Source: Leptothrix discophora
GTDB taxonomy: Bacteria; Pseudomonadota; Gammaproteobacteria; Burkholderiales; Burkholderiaceae_C
Length of the DNA: 64,000 nt
Reading direction: 5' to 3'
Assembly (NCBI RefSeq): GCF_030705305.1
Contig: NZ_JAUZEE010000014.1
Coordinates: 19,614-83,613, forward strand
The translations under genes and the position numbers were made by a program. Under the pieces are notes generated by a model that worked only from the letters and a program-made list of their open reading frames with translations, did not search any database and had not been told where the DNA came from. Shown piece by piece: positions 25,813 to 33,997 of this stretch (positions are counted from its first letter, which is position 1; each line of letters opens with the position of its first letter).

Positions 25813-26115
25813 TCAGGCCTTCTTGTTCCAGGCGCTGCACCAGCCGGCGGCCGCGACCTGCTTGCCGGCGAACAGCGGACAGTTGCCGGCCTTGTCGCCG
25901 GCCTTGCCCTGGAAGATGGCGCAGTTGCCGCAGTTCTGGCCGGCCGCGTACTTCGGGAACTTCTTCGTGTCGGCCTTCGTGGCGTCTGCGACATAGCCGA
26001 GCGCAGCCGCCTGGGCGTCCTTCGGGTCAACCATGGTCTGGGCGCGGGCGCCCAGGCTCATCGCGGCGCCAGAGGCGGCCACGGTCATCAGGAAAACGCG
26101 ACGTTGCATCGACAT
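25813..26115 (-). CDS. High-potential iron-sulfur protein (HiPIP)
   Basis: 100 residues. A Tat-type signal (QRRVFLMTVAASGAA, cleavage near residue 25) precedes a small domain with the four cluster cysteines 62, 65, 79 and 93 (CGNC, then C, then C). This is the HiPIP fold: a periplasmic [4Fe-4S] carrier moving electrons from bc1 complexes to oxidases or reaction centres. ATG 26115 is the only start that leaves a proper signal peptide. An FNR/DNR-like box lies upstream at 26255-26268. Confidence 0.9.
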   Translation of the reverse strand: MSMQRRVFLMTVAASGAAMSLGARAQTMVDPKDAQAAALGYVADATKADTKKFPKYAAGQNCGNCAIFQGKAGDKAGNCPLFAGKQVAAAGWCSAWNKKA

Positions 26116-26254
26116 GGTGTTGTGCTCCAAGGGGTGAGTGAACCGGTCCGCGATGCGTGTTTGCGTCACGTTTCGCGGCCGGCCGGAGTATCTGGCCACC
26201 GGACTGCATCGGCCAGGGGTGGGGCTGTTGCCGATGCAAAGGTTCGTTGCTGAC

Positions 26255-26268
26255 TTGACCCGCGTCAA
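26255..26268 (-). promoter_or_regulatory. FNR/DNR-like box upstream of the HiPIP gene
   Basis: TTGAC-N4-GTCAA is a perfect dyad matching the FNR/CRP-superfamily consensus TTGAY-N4-RTCAA. It is centred about 146 bases upstream of the HiPIP start. Oxygen- or NO-responsive control of a periplasmic electron carrier is plausible but inferred. Confidence 0.45.
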
Positions 26269-26290
26269 TCCGCATCGACAGCGCCGTCGT

Positions 26291-26671
26291 TCATCGGCCC
26301 GTCACCAGGCCGACCAGCGTCGCGCCCAGCAGCGCCAGGATCGGGAAGGCGCTCAAACCGAAGCCCAGGCTGCGGCTGCCCGGATCGCGCAGGTAGGCGC
26401 GGCGGTAGACCATCCGGCCGACCAGGTAGACGCCGCCGGCGGCGGCAACCCAGCCGGCCGGCCAGTGTCGAGCGGCCAGGTAGAGGGCCGGCAGCAGGGC
26501 CACGAGCAGCTCCAGCGTGTTCATCTGGACGCGGTAGGCGCGCTCGAACATCTCGTGCCCGGTGACGGCCGGCGCGTGCACGCCGTAGCGCCCTCGCGCC
26601 GCGCCGACGAGGAGGCCGAAGACGATGAATTGCAGCACCGCAAGGGTGGCGACCAGGTCGATCCAGTTCAT
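26291..26671 (-). CDS. MAPEG family membrane protein
   Basis: 126 residues with four hydrophobic segments. The RAYRVQMNTLELLVALLP segment matches the MAPEG (eicosanoid/glutathione metabolism) signature. Bacterial members are small integral membrane proteins, some with glutathione transferase activity; the function here is unknown. ATG 26671 gives the family's usual length. It is followed upstream, on the same strand, by a RidA gene. Confidence 0.75.
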   Translation of the reverse strand: MNWIDLVATLAVLQFIVFGLLVGAARGRYGVHAPAVTGHEMFERAYRVQMNTLELLVALLPALYLAARHWPAGWVAAAGGVYLVGRMVYRRAYLRDPGSRSLGFGLSAFPILALLGATLVGLVTGR

Positions 26672-26730
26672 GGGGTTCCGTGGGGTGGTTGAGGAAGCGT
26701 GGAGGAAGGGACGGGGATCCGTGCCGGCGC

Positions 26731-27120
26731 TCAGGCGGCCGAGCCCTTCAGGGCGGTCACCTCGATCTCGATCTTCATGCGCGGATCGGCCAGCCCGGCG
26801 CTGATCATCATCGCCGCCGGGCGGACCTCGCCGAAGGCCGTGCGCAGCGCCGGCCAGCAGGCCGGGAAGTCGTCGCCGTCCGGCAGCACGTAGGTCGCGC
26901 GCACGACCTCGTGCAGGTTGCTGCCGGCCTGTTCGAGCGCCCGGGCGATGTTGCGCAGGCACTGGGCGGCCTGTTCGCCGACGTCGTCGCTGATGGCCAT
27001 GCTGGCGTAGTCGAAGCCGGTGGTGCCGGAGACGAAGACCCAGTCGCCGACGACCACGGCGCGGGAGTAACCGATGTCGGCCTCGAAGGGGGAGCCGGAA
27101 GAGATGAGCTGGCGGGGCAT
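26731..27120 (-). CDS. RidA/YjgF family protein
   Basis: 129 residues. It has the RidA fold signatures VSGTTGFDY, QCLRNIARALEQAGS and VVRATYVL, and the C-terminal MKIEIEVTALKGS. RidA proteins hydrolyse reactive enamine/imine intermediates, but this subgroup lacks some of the usual motif residues, so activity is uncertain. It is probably co-transcribed with the MAPEG gene. Confidence 0.8.
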   Translation of the reverse strand: MPRQLISSGSPFEADIGYSRAVVVGDWVFVSGTTGFDYASMAISDDVGEQAAQCLRNIARALEQAGSNLHEVVRATYVLPDGDDFPACWPALRTAFGEVRPAAMMISAGLADPRMKIEIEVTALKGSAA

Positions 27121-27153
27121 GGGCAAGCGTGGTCGGTGTGGCGTGTGGGTGTG

Positions 27154-27201
27154 GGTGCTGGTATCGGTGCTGGTGTGGGTGCCGGTATGGGTGCCGGTAT
27201 C
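27154..27201. repeat. 12-bp tandem repeat (four copies)
   Basis: Four consecutive copies of GGTGYYGGTRTS (for example GGTGCTGGTATC and GGTGCCGGTATG) lie between the RidA and GNAT genes. They lie outside the predicted genes on both strands. Copy number may vary between strains. No function is apparent. Confidence 0.7.
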
Positions 27202-27227
27202 GGAGGGCTGGCGCCGTTGAAGCCGGT

Positions 27228-27773
27228 TCAGGGTCCGATCCTCGCCCAGATCCAGAAGTCGTCCGGGATGCCACGCACGTGGCGGTAGGACCGCAGCAGG
27301 CCTTCGCGCTGGTAGCCGCTGCGTTCGAGCACGCGCTGCGAACGGTCGTTGCCGACCCGCACGGTGGCCTGCACCCGCACCAGGCCAGCCGGCCCGAGCG
27401 CCCAGTCGGTCACGCCCCGGCAAACCGCCGTGGCGATGCCGGCGCCCCTGGCCTCGGGGGCCAGCTCGTAGCCGATCTCGGCCCGGCGGTCCGCCATCGA
27501 GACCGAATGCAGGCCGACCGTGCCCAGCAGCGTGCCGCCGTCCCGAGCCAGCACGGCCCAGCGCCGGGGGGCGTCGGCGGCGTCCGATTCGTTGCCGAGC
27601 ACATGGCCGATCAGGTCCTCGGCGCGGCCGACGTTCCAGCTGGTCGGCCCATGCACGGCTGGCTGCGCCAGCAGCGCGAACCACGCCGCCAGGTCGTCGC
27701 GGACCAGCGGACGCAGCCGGACGGCGGGATGGGCGCAGGTGGGGGCGCAGCGGGTCTGGGGATGCTCGTGCAT
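27228..27773 (-). CDS. GNAT acetyltransferase, RimJ/RimL type
   Basis: 181 residues. It has the RimJ/RimL-like N terminus VRLRPLVRDDLAAWFALL, acetyl-CoA binding ELAPEARGAGIATAVCRG, and the late RSQRVLERSGYQREGLLR motif. It N-acetylates a protein terminus or small amine; substrate unknown. The ATG at 27773 is chosen since longer versions lack family similarity. Confidence 0.75.
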   Translation of the reverse strand: MHEHPQTRCAPTCAHPAVRLRPLVRDDLAAWFALLAQPAVHGPTSWNVGRAEDLIGHVLGNESDAADAPRRWAVLARDGGTLLGTVGLHSVSMADRRAEIGYELAPEARGAGIATAVCRGVTDWALGPAGLVRVQATVRVGNDRSQRVLERSGYQREGLLRSYRHVRGIPDDFWIWARIGP

Positions 27774-27832
27774 GTGCCATGGCCTCGCGGTTGCATCGCG
27801 CCGAGCTTGCCACAGCATGGAACGGCCCCCGC

Positions 27833-28336
27833 TCACTCCCGCCCGATCAGCCGCTCCAGGTAGACCACATCCAGCCAGCGGCCGAACTTGCGGGCGACCT
27901 CGTGGAAGTGGGCGCAACGGGTGTAGCCGACGCGCTCGTGCAGGCGGATGCTGGCGAGCTGTTCGGTGCAGGCGCCGGCGATCAGGCTGTGATAGCCGAT
28001 CTGGCGGGCGCTCGCGACCAGCTGCGTCATCAGCGCGGTGCCGTAGCCGCAGCCCAGGTGGTCGGGGTGGAGGTAGACCGAGCTTTCGGCCGTGTGGCCG
28101 TAGGCGCTGCGGGGCTGGTGCAGGGACAGCGCGGCCCAGCCGATGCACTGGCCGTCAAGCTCGGCGACCCAGATCGGCAGCTCGGCGCTGCGTTCGCAGA
28201 TGAAGGTCACCCGGCTGTCGACCGAGACCGGCTCGGTCATGAAGGTCGAGGTGCTGTGCTCGATGTAGTGGTTCAGGACGGTGGCCAAGGCCCGCGCATC
28301 GCGCTCGGCGCCGGGGCGGATCAGGAAGGCAGGCAT
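27833..28336 (-). CDS. GNAT acetyltransferase, phosphinothricin acetyltransferase-like
   Basis: 167 residues of the Pat/YncA branch: IRPGAERDARALATVLNHY, the acetyl-CoA loop HPDHLGCGYGTALM, and SIRLHERVGYTRCAHFHEVA. Family members acetylate phosphinothricin, methionine sulfoximine or related amino acids. It precedes, divergently, the first C1 operon. ATG 28357 is an alternative start. Confidence 0.78.
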   Translation of the reverse strand: MPAFLIRPGAERDARALATVLNHYIEHSTSTFMTEPVSVDSRVTFICERSAELPIWVAELDGQCIGWAALSLHQPRSAYGHTAESSVYLHPDHLGCGYGTALMTQLVASARQIGYHSLIAGACTEQLASIRLHERVGYTRCAHFHEVARKFGRWLDVVYLERLIGRE

Positions 28337-28402
28337 GTGGGGCAGGGGGACGCGCATGGCAGGCGGTGGGTGGGCTGGGGCGATGATCGGCGCAGCCGGC
28401 GT

Positions 28403-28414
28403 GACAGTGTGTGC
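28403..28414. promoter_or_regulatory. Putative enhancer site (ACAGTGT dyad)
   Basis: GACAGTGTGTGC contains the ACAGTGT core that also occurs upstream of fhcB (45898-45910), xoxF (63919-63930) and fae (34691-34700). It is about 120 bases upstream of the predicted transcription start of the sigma-54 promoter at 28502-28517, the same distance as at fhcB. It is probably the binding site of a sigma-54 activator. Confidence 0.4.
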
Positions 28415-28501
28415 CGCCGGCCCGCAGGCCGGGGGCGTCCGGGGCGTGTCCGGGGCGTCCGAGGCGGCGGCCAGGCACCCGTTTCGCGGGTAAACCACAT
28501 G

Positions 28502-28517
28502 TGGAATATCGCTTGCT
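28502..28517 (+). promoter_or_regulatory. Putative sigma-54 promoter of the H4MPT operon
   Basis: TGGAAT-N5-TTGCT has the invariant GG at -24 and GC at -12 with the exact 10-base spacing, differing from the TGGCAC half at two positions. Transcription would begin near 28528, only a few bases before the ATG at 28531. So either the message is nearly leaderless, or translation starts further down, for example at GTG 28639. Confidence 0.5.
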
Positions 28518-28530
28518 AACCGGCTTCACG

Positions 28531-29718
28531 ATGCACAGCAGAACCCCACCTCCTTCGATCCTGCCGCCCGGCACGGATGCCGCCGATGCACCCGATGCAC
28601 CCGATGCACCCGATGCGCCGGCCGGCAGCACCGCCCGCGTGGTTGGCGTCGAGGCACCGGCCCGGCTGCACCTCGGATTCCTCGATCCGGCCGGCACGCT
28701 CGGCCGGCCCTTCGGCAGCATCGGCCTGACCGTCGACGCGCCGCAGACCCGCCTGAGCCTGCGCGCCGCGACACGTGCCGAAGCGGCCGCTGGCCGTGCC
28801 GGCGTCAGCGCCGACCCCGGCGTGCCCGAGGCCGAGGTCGAACGCGCCGCCCGCCACCTGCACACGCTGCGCCAGCGCAGCGGTCGCCACGAACCCGCCC
28901 TGCACCTGACGCTGCACGCGTGCTTGCCGGCCCATGCCGGGCTGGGCTCGGGCACCCAGCTGGCCTTGGCGGTCGGCCGGGCCTTCTGCCGCTGGCATGG
29001 GCTGGACCTGCCGAGCGCCACGCTGGCCGCCTGGCTGGGCCGGGGGCTGCGCTCGGGCGTGGGCATCGCCGGCTTCGACGCGGGCGGGCTGCTGCTCGAC
29101 GGCGGGCCGCTGGCCGACGGCTCGCCCGCGCCGCTGCTGTCGCGCATCGCGGTGCCCGAAGGCTGGCGCGTGCTGGTCGTGACCGATCCGTCCAGCCGCG
29201 GCCTGTCGGGCGATGCCGAACGGGCCGCGCTGGCCAGCCTGCCGCCGCTGTCGCGCGAACAGGCCGCCGCCATCTGCCACGAGACGCTGATGCGCCTGCT
29301 GCCGGGCTTCGCCGGGGCCGGTTTCGGCGTCGCGGCGGCTGGGCTGACGGCGATCCAGGACGTGCTGGGCGGCCATTTCGCGCCGGCCCAGGACGGCGAG
29401 CCCTACACCAGCCCGGCGGTCGGCCGGCTGATGCGCTGGCTGCGTTCGGCCGCTGCCGTCCCCGGCGAGGGCCCGGCAGCCGGTTCGCCCGCCGATCCAC
29501 CCGGTGCGGGCATCGGCCAGACCAGCTGGGGCCCGACCGCCTTCGCGCTGCTGCCCTCGGCGGCGCGGGCCCAGGCACTGATCGGCGCGGCGCAGGCCGC
29601 CGGCCAGATCGCGCCGGGCCTGCAGTGGCGCATCGCCACACCCCTGAACCGCGGCGCCCGCGTGTCCGAGCGACTCGCCGCGCGGTGGTCCGCCGATCCG
29701 GCCCGTTGCGTGGCCTGA
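28531..29718 (+). CDS. Beta-ribofuranosylaminobenzene 5'-phosphate synthase family protein
   Basis: 395 residues of the GHMP-kinase-like RFAP synthase family. The core begins at EAPARLHLGFLDPAG (about residue 42); AHAGLGSGTQLALAVG near residue 136 is the GHMP nucleotide/phosphate loop. It joins 4-hydroxybenzoate or p-aminobenzoate to PRPP with CO2 loss, the first committed step of tetrahydromethanopterin synthesis. The first 36 residues are low-complexity (ADAPDAPDAPDAP, from 9-bp repeats at 28585-28620) and may be untranslated if GTG 28639 is the real start. First gene of the H4MPT operon, followed by mtdB. Confidence 0.85.
   Translation: MHSRTPPPSILPPGTDAADAPDAPDAPDAPAGSTARVVGVEAPARLHLGFLDPAGTLGRPFGSIGLTVDAPQTRLSLRAATRAEAAAGRAGVSADPGVPEAEVERAARHLHTLRQRSGRHEPALHLTLHACLPAHAGLGSGTQLALAVGRAFCRWHGLDLPSATLAAWLGRGLRSGVGIAGFDAGGLLLDGGPLADGSPAPLLSRIAVPEGWRVLVVTDPSSRGLSGDAERAALASLPPLSREQAAAICHETLMRLLPGFAGAGFGVAAAGLTAIQDVLGGHFAPAQDGEPYTSPAVGRLMRWLRSAAAVPGEGPAAGSPADPPGAGIGQTSWGPTAFALLPSAARAQALIGAAQAAGQIAPGLQWRIATPLNRGARVSERLAARWSADPARCVA
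28585..28620. repeat. 9-bp tandem repeat in the RFAP synthase N terminus
   Basis: GATGCACCC is repeated three times, followed by a degenerate fourth copy. It encodes Asp-Ala-Pro repeats, or lies in the 5' leader if translation starts later. Copy-number change would keep the frame. Confidence 0.7.
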
Positions 29719-29757
29719 GCCGCGCCCATTCCTCCGACGACATCCCGCAGGTCCGCC

Positions 29758-30678
29758 ATGGAACGCCCCTACGTCCTCCATATGTTCACGCCCGGCTCGC
29801 AGATGAGCCCCTTCGACATCAACATGGCCGCCGACGCCGGCTGGCAGGTCATCACGCCGTACTGCGGCGTGGCGCTGGCGGGCATCCGGGGGCTGACGCA
29901 GGACACGGTCTTCTCGCGCAGCCCGAAGGGCCTGGCGCGCACCGGCATCTTCATCGGCGGGCGCGACGCGCTGCTGGCCGCCGACATGCTGGACGCCGCG
30001 AAGCAGGCGCTGGTCGGGCCGTTCACGGTCTCGTTGATGGCCGACCCGAGCGGGGCCTACACGACCGCGGCAGCCATGGTCGCCTGCGTCGAGGCTGGCC
30101 TGAAGCAGCAGGGCCATGCCGACGGCTATGCCGGCCGGCGGGTGGTCGTGCTGGGCGGCACCGGGCCGGTCGGCCGCATCGCCGGCGTGCTGGCGGCGCA
30201 GGCCGGGGCCTCGGTGGCGCTGTCCAGCCGCAACGGCATCGACGTGGCCGACGAGGCCGCGCAGGCCACCGCACGGCGCTTCGGCGTCCGGCTCGAAGGC
30301 GTCAGCGGCGGTGACCGGGCGGCCGTGCGGGCCTCGATCGCCGAGGCCGACGTGATCCTGGCCTGCGCCGCCGCCGGCGTGCAGGTCGTCTCCGCCGAGG
30401 ACCTGGCCGTGGCCGGTTCGCTGCGGGTGGCGGCCGACGTCAACGCGGTGCCGCCGGCCGGCATCGCCGGCGTCGACGTGATGGCCCGCAACGCCCCGAT
30501 CCCCGGCAGCGCGGCCCTGGGCATCGGCGCGCTGGCGATCGGCAACGTCAAGTACCAGACCCAGCAGCAGCTGATGCGGCGCATGCACGAGGCCGGCAGC
30601 CCGCAGGTGCTGGGCTTTGCCGAGGCCTTCGAGACCGCGCGCGCCCACCTGGCCGTCAGCGTGGCGGCGGCCGGATGA
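29758..30678 (+). CDS. mtdB: NAD(P)-dependent methylenetetrahydromethanopterin dehydrogenase
   Basis: 306 residues. The N-terminal domain reads LHMFTPGSQMSPFDINMAAD, typical of MtdB, and the Rossmann motif VVVLGGTGPVGRIAGVLAAQ is near residue 128. It oxidises methylene-H4MPT to methenyl-H4MPT in the cytoplasm, the step after Fae. Its stop overlaps the start of the ATP-grasp gene (ATGA), showing tight coupling. MtdC-type specificity for NADP cannot be excluded. Confidence 0.9.
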   Translation: MERPYVLHMFTPGSQMSPFDINMAADAGWQVITPYCGVALAGIRGLTQDTVFSRSPKGLARTGIFIGGRDALLAADMLDAAKQALVGPFTVSLMADPSGAYTTAAAMVACVEAGLKQQGHADGYAGRRVVVLGGTGPVGRIAGVLAAQAGASVALSSRNGIDVADEAAQATARRFGVRLEGVSGGDRAAVRASIAEADVILACAAAGVQVVSAEDLAVAGSLRVAADVNAVPPAGIAGVDVMARNAPIPGSAALGIGALAIGNVKYQTQQQLMRRMHEAGSPQVLGFAEAFETARAHLAVSVAAAG

Positions 30679-31970
30679 GCGCGCCGGTCCTGGTCGTCGC
30701 CGGCCTGTCGGTGCGGGCGCTGGCGCAGGCCGCCCGGCGCGACGGCTGCGAGGTCATCGGCCTGGACCTGTTCGGCGACGCCGACACCCGCGCGGCCTGC
30801 CGCCACTGGCTGCCGCTGGCGCGCGCCACGGGGGGCGAGCCGGGCGTCTGGCAGATCGACCCGGCCAGCCTGCGCGCGGCCTGGGCCGAGGCGCTGCGCG
30901 GGTGTGCGGCGCAGGGCCTGCCCGCGCCGCTGGGCCTGCTGCTGGGCAGCGGCTTCGCGCGCGAAGGCGCCGACCTGGCCGACCTGCCGGTGCTGGGCAG
31001 CGCCGCCGCCGACATCGCGGTGCTGCGCGACCCGGCACGCTTCTTCGGTGCACTGAAGGCGCTGGGCATCGAGCACCCGCCCGTTTCGCTGCGGCCGGTG
31101 AACACGCCGGGCTGGCTGCGCAAGGACCTGGCCGCCTGTGGCGGCGCGCATGTCCAGCCGGCCGATGGCGTGGCGGCGGCCCCCGGCGGTCCCGGCCTGT
31201 ACTGGCAGCAGCGGCTGCTGGGCGAGGCGATGTCGCTGACGCTGGTCGCTGCGGCCGGCGAGGACGGTGGCCGGGCCGCGCTGCTCGGCCTGAACCGGCT
31301 GCTGACCCATGCCGGGCCCGACGGCGCCTCGCACGGCCACGGCGGCGTCATCGGCCCCTTGCCGTGGACGGCAGGATCGCAGGCCCAGTTGCAGACGCTG
31401 GCCGACCGGCTGGTGCGGCGCTTCCGGCTGCGTGGCCTGGTCGGCATTGACCTGCTGCTGGTGGCCGGGCGCTGGCAGGTGCTGGAGATCAACCCGCGGC
31501 CGACCGCCAGCCTGGTGCTCTACGGCGCCGGCGAGCCCGACCACGCCGCCGGCACCTGGGCCGGTCCGGGCGCGGGCCTGGTGCAGGCCCATCTGCGCGC
31601 CTGCCGCGACGGTGCGCCACCCGATGCGCTGGCGCTCGCCGCCTGGCGCGGCGGTGCGCAGGGCCGGCTGCGCGGCTGCGAGCTGGTGCGCAGCCCCGTC
31701 GACGGCCTGCTCAGTGCCGCCGGCGTGGCCCGGCTGCAGGCCCAGGCGGCGACGCTGGGCCTGCACGACCTGCCGGCCGGGCCGCAGCCGCTGCACGCCG
31801 GTGCCCCGGTGTGCAGCGTGCAGGTCGTCGCGACCTCGGCCCATGGCGACGCCGCGCTGGTGCGGCGACTGCTGGAACGCCGCGTTGCCGCCGCCCAGGC
31901 CCTGCTGATCGACGCGCCGCCGGCGGCGCAGGACGAGACGCCCGACCTCCCGATCGAGATCCCTGCATGA
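30675..31970 (+). CDS. ATP-grasp protein of the H4MPT cluster (orf5-type)
   Basis: 431 residues. The N-terminal half is Rossmann-like (VLVVAGLSVRALAQAARRDG). The ATP-grasp region has LRGLVGIDLLLVAGRW and the metal-binding VLEINPRPTASLVLY near residue 275. Homologues sit with H4MPT genes in methylotrophs (the orf5-type ATP-grasp of the archaeal-like cluster). The role is not established; ligation of a carboxylate during H4MPT or methanofuran tail synthesis is likely from the fold. It overlaps both mtdB and mch by ATGA. Confidence 0.78.
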   Translation: MSAPVLVVAGLSVRALAQAARRDGCEVIGLDLFGDADTRAACRHWLPLARATGGEPGVWQIDPASLRAAWAEALRGCAAQGLPAPLGLLLGSGFAREGADLADLPVLGSAAADIAVLRDPARFFGALKALGIEHPPVSLRPVNTPGWLRKDLAACGGAHVQPADGVAAAPGGPGLYWQQRLLGEAMSLTLVAAAGEDGGRAALLGLNRLLTHAGPDGASHGHGGVIGPLPWTAGSQAQLQTLADRLVRRFRLRGLVGIDLLLVAGRWQVLEINPRPTASLVLYGAGEPDHAAGTWAGPGAGLVQAHLRACRDGAPPDALALAAWRGGAQGRLRGCELVRSPVDGLLSAAGVARLQAQAATLGLHDLPAGPQPLHAGAPVCSVQVVATSAHGDAALVRRLLERRVAAAQALLIDAPPAAQDETPDLPIEIPA

Positions 31971-32986
31971 CCGACACCGTCCATCCTCCCCGCACACCGC
32001 CGCTGGCCGGCTCGCGCCTGTCCGTCAACCGCCTTGCCGCGCCGATCGTGCGCGACCTGCTCGCGCGCGCCGACGCGTTGGGCCTGGCGGTCAGCCGCAC
32101 GGCCGAGGGCGTCTGCCTGATCGACGCCGGCATCGCGGTGCCGGGCAGCGTCGAGGCCGGCCTGCGCATCGCCGAGGTCTGCCTCGGCGGCCTGGGCACG
32201 GTGACGCAGCGGCTGGCCCCGCAGGCCGGCTGGCCGCACTGGCTGGACGTCGCCAGCGCGCAGCCGGTGCTGGCCTGCCTGGGCAGCCAGTACGCCGGCT
32301 GGAGCCTGGCCGCCAGCGCCGAGGAAACCGGCGCGAAGAAGTTCTTCGCGCTCGGCTCCGGCCCGGCCCGCGCGCTGGCCCGCAAGGAGCCGCTCTACGC
32401 CGAGCTGGGCTATGTCGATGACGGCGATGCCGGCGTGATCGTGCTGGAGGTCGACCGCATGCCGCCGCCGGTCGTGCTGGCCAAGATCCTGCGCGACTGC
32501 CACCTGCCGGCCGAGGGCCTGACGGTGATCCTCACGCCCACCCGCAGCCTGGCCGGCCTGACCCAGGTGGTGGCCCGCGTGCTGGAGGTGGCGCTGCACA
32601 AGGCCCATGCGCTGCACTTCGCGCTGGCCGACATCGTCGATGGCAGCGCCAGCGCGCCGCTGCCCGCGCCGGTCGCCGACGGGGTCGCCGCGATGGGCCG
32701 CAGCAACGACGCGATCCTCTACGGCGGCCAGGTCCGGCTGGCCGTGCGCGGCAGCGTCGAGGCGGCGCGCTCGCTGGCCCGGCAACTGCCGGCGATCAAC
32801 TCGCCCGACCACGGCAAGCCCTTTGCCGAGCTGTTCCAGGCGGCCGGCCACGACTTCTACAAGATCGACCCGATGCTGTTCGCGCCGGCCGAGGTCTGGG
32901 TCAGCCACCTCGACAGCGGCCTGACCTTCCATGCCGGCCGGACCGACCTGGGCCTGTTGCTGCCCCACTGGCTGCAAGAAGCCTGA
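31967..32986 (+). CDS. mch: Methenyltetrahydromethanopterin cyclohydrolase
   Basis: 339 residues, the normal Mch length. Recognisable segments include SVNRLAAPIVRDLLARAD, the ACLGSQYAGWSL loop, FALGSGPARALARKEPLY and the C-terminal DFYKIDPMLFAPAEVWVSHL. It converts methenyl-H4MPT to 5-formyl-H4MPT, linking MtdB to the Fhc complex. Its start is coupled to the upstream ATP-grasp gene (ATGA). Confidence 0.95.
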   Translation: MTDTVHPPRTPPLAGSRLSVNRLAAPIVRDLLARADALGLAVSRTAEGVCLIDAGIAVPGSVEAGLRIAEVCLGGLGTVTQRLAPQAGWPHWLDVASAQPVLACLGSQYAGWSLAASAEETGAKKFFALGSGPARALARKEPLYAELGYVDDGDAGVIVLEVDRMPPPVVLAKILRDCHLPAEGLTVILTPTRSLAGLTQVVARVLEVALHKAHALHFALADIVDGSASAPLPAPVADGVAAMGRSNDAILYGGQVRLAVRGSVEAARSLARQLPAINSPDHGKPFAELFQAAGHDFYKIDPMLFAPAEVWVSHLDSGLTFHAGRTDLGLLLPHWLQEA

Positions 32987-32998
32987 GAGGCTCACGCG

Positions 32999-33994
32999 AT
33001 GAGCCTGCCGAGCCCGCCCGCCGTCCACCGCCTGCGCGTGGCCATCATGACCGACGAGATCGGCTGGCACACGCGCCAGCTGCAGAAGGCGCTGCGCGCG
33101 CGCGGTGGTGTCGGGCGCTGCATCGACCTGGCCGACTGCGAGATCGACACCTCCGCCGGCCCGCATGGCCTGCTGCTGCCCGGCTACGGCCGCACGCTGC
33201 CCGACGCGGTGATCGTGCGCGGCATCGCCGCCGGCAGCTTCGAGCAGGTCACCCAGCGGCTGGCCGTGCTGCATGCGCTGCAGGCGCTGGGCGTGCCGGT
33301 CTACAACGAGGCCCGCGCGATCGAGCGCAGCGTCGACAAGGGCATGACCAGCCTGCTGCTGCACGCCGCTGGCATCCCGATGCCGCCGACCTGGGCGACC
33401 GAGTCGGCGGCGCGGGCCCGGCGCATCCTCGTGCGCGAGGGCGCGGCCGGCCATGCGCTGGTCCGCAAGCCGCTGTTCGGCTCGCAGGGCAAGGGCCTGA
33501 TGCAGGTCGGCGCGACGCCCGAGGGCTGGGTCGACCTGCCAGCCGAGCGCAGCGGTCACCACTACCTGCAGCGCTTCCTGCCGCCGTTGGCGCAGCCCGG
33601 ACACGACTGGCGCGTGATGGTCATCGGTGGCCGGGCGGTGGCCGCGATGCGGCGCGTCAGCGAACACTGGGTCCACAACGTCGCCCAGGGCGCGCGCTGC
33701 GAGGCGGCCGAACTCACGCCGGCACTGGCCGGCATCGCCGAGGCCGCCAGCGCGGCGCTGGGCCTGGACTATGCCGGCGTCGACCTCATGCCCGCCGCCG
33801 GCCGGCACCCGCTGCAGGTGCTGGAGGTCAACGGCGTGGCCGCCTGGCGTGGTCTGCAGCAGGTCACGCCCTTCGCGGTCGCGCAGGCCCTGGTCGATGA
33901 CCTGATCGACCGCAAGATGGCCGGCCTGTCCGCCACCAGGCCGCAGCCGGTCGCGACCGCTCCGCTGCGGGCCGTCTCGATGCGGCGGGCCTGA
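32999..33994 (+). CDS. RimK-like ATP-grasp ligase of the H4MPT cluster (orf17-type)
   Basis: 331 residues. It is a RimK/MptN-like ATP-grasp: AIMTDEIGWHTRQLQKAL at the N terminus, VRKPLFGSQGKGLMQVG (ATP-binding flap, about residue 155), DWRVMVIGGRAVAAMRR, and the metal site VLEVNGVAAWRGLQQVT. The family includes H4MPT:glutamate ligases, so it probably adds a glutamate to the cofactor. It lies 12 bases after mch. Confidence 0.8.
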   Translation: MSLPSPPAVHRLRVAIMTDEIGWHTRQLQKALRARGGVGRCIDLADCEIDTSAGPHGLLLPGYGRTLPDAVIVRGIAAGSFEQVTQRLAVLHALQALGVPVYNEARAIERSVDKGMTSLLLHAAGIPMPPTWATESAARARRILVREGAAGHALVRKPLFGSQGKGLMQVGATPEGWVDLPAERSGHHYLQRFLPPLAQPGHDWRVMVIGGRAVAAMRRVSEHWVHNVAQGARCEAAELTPALAGIAEAASAALGLDYAGVDLMPAAGRHPLQVLEVNGVAAWRGLQQVTPFAVAQALVDDLIDRKMAGLSATRPQPVATAPLRAVSMRRA

Positions 33995-33997
33995 GCC

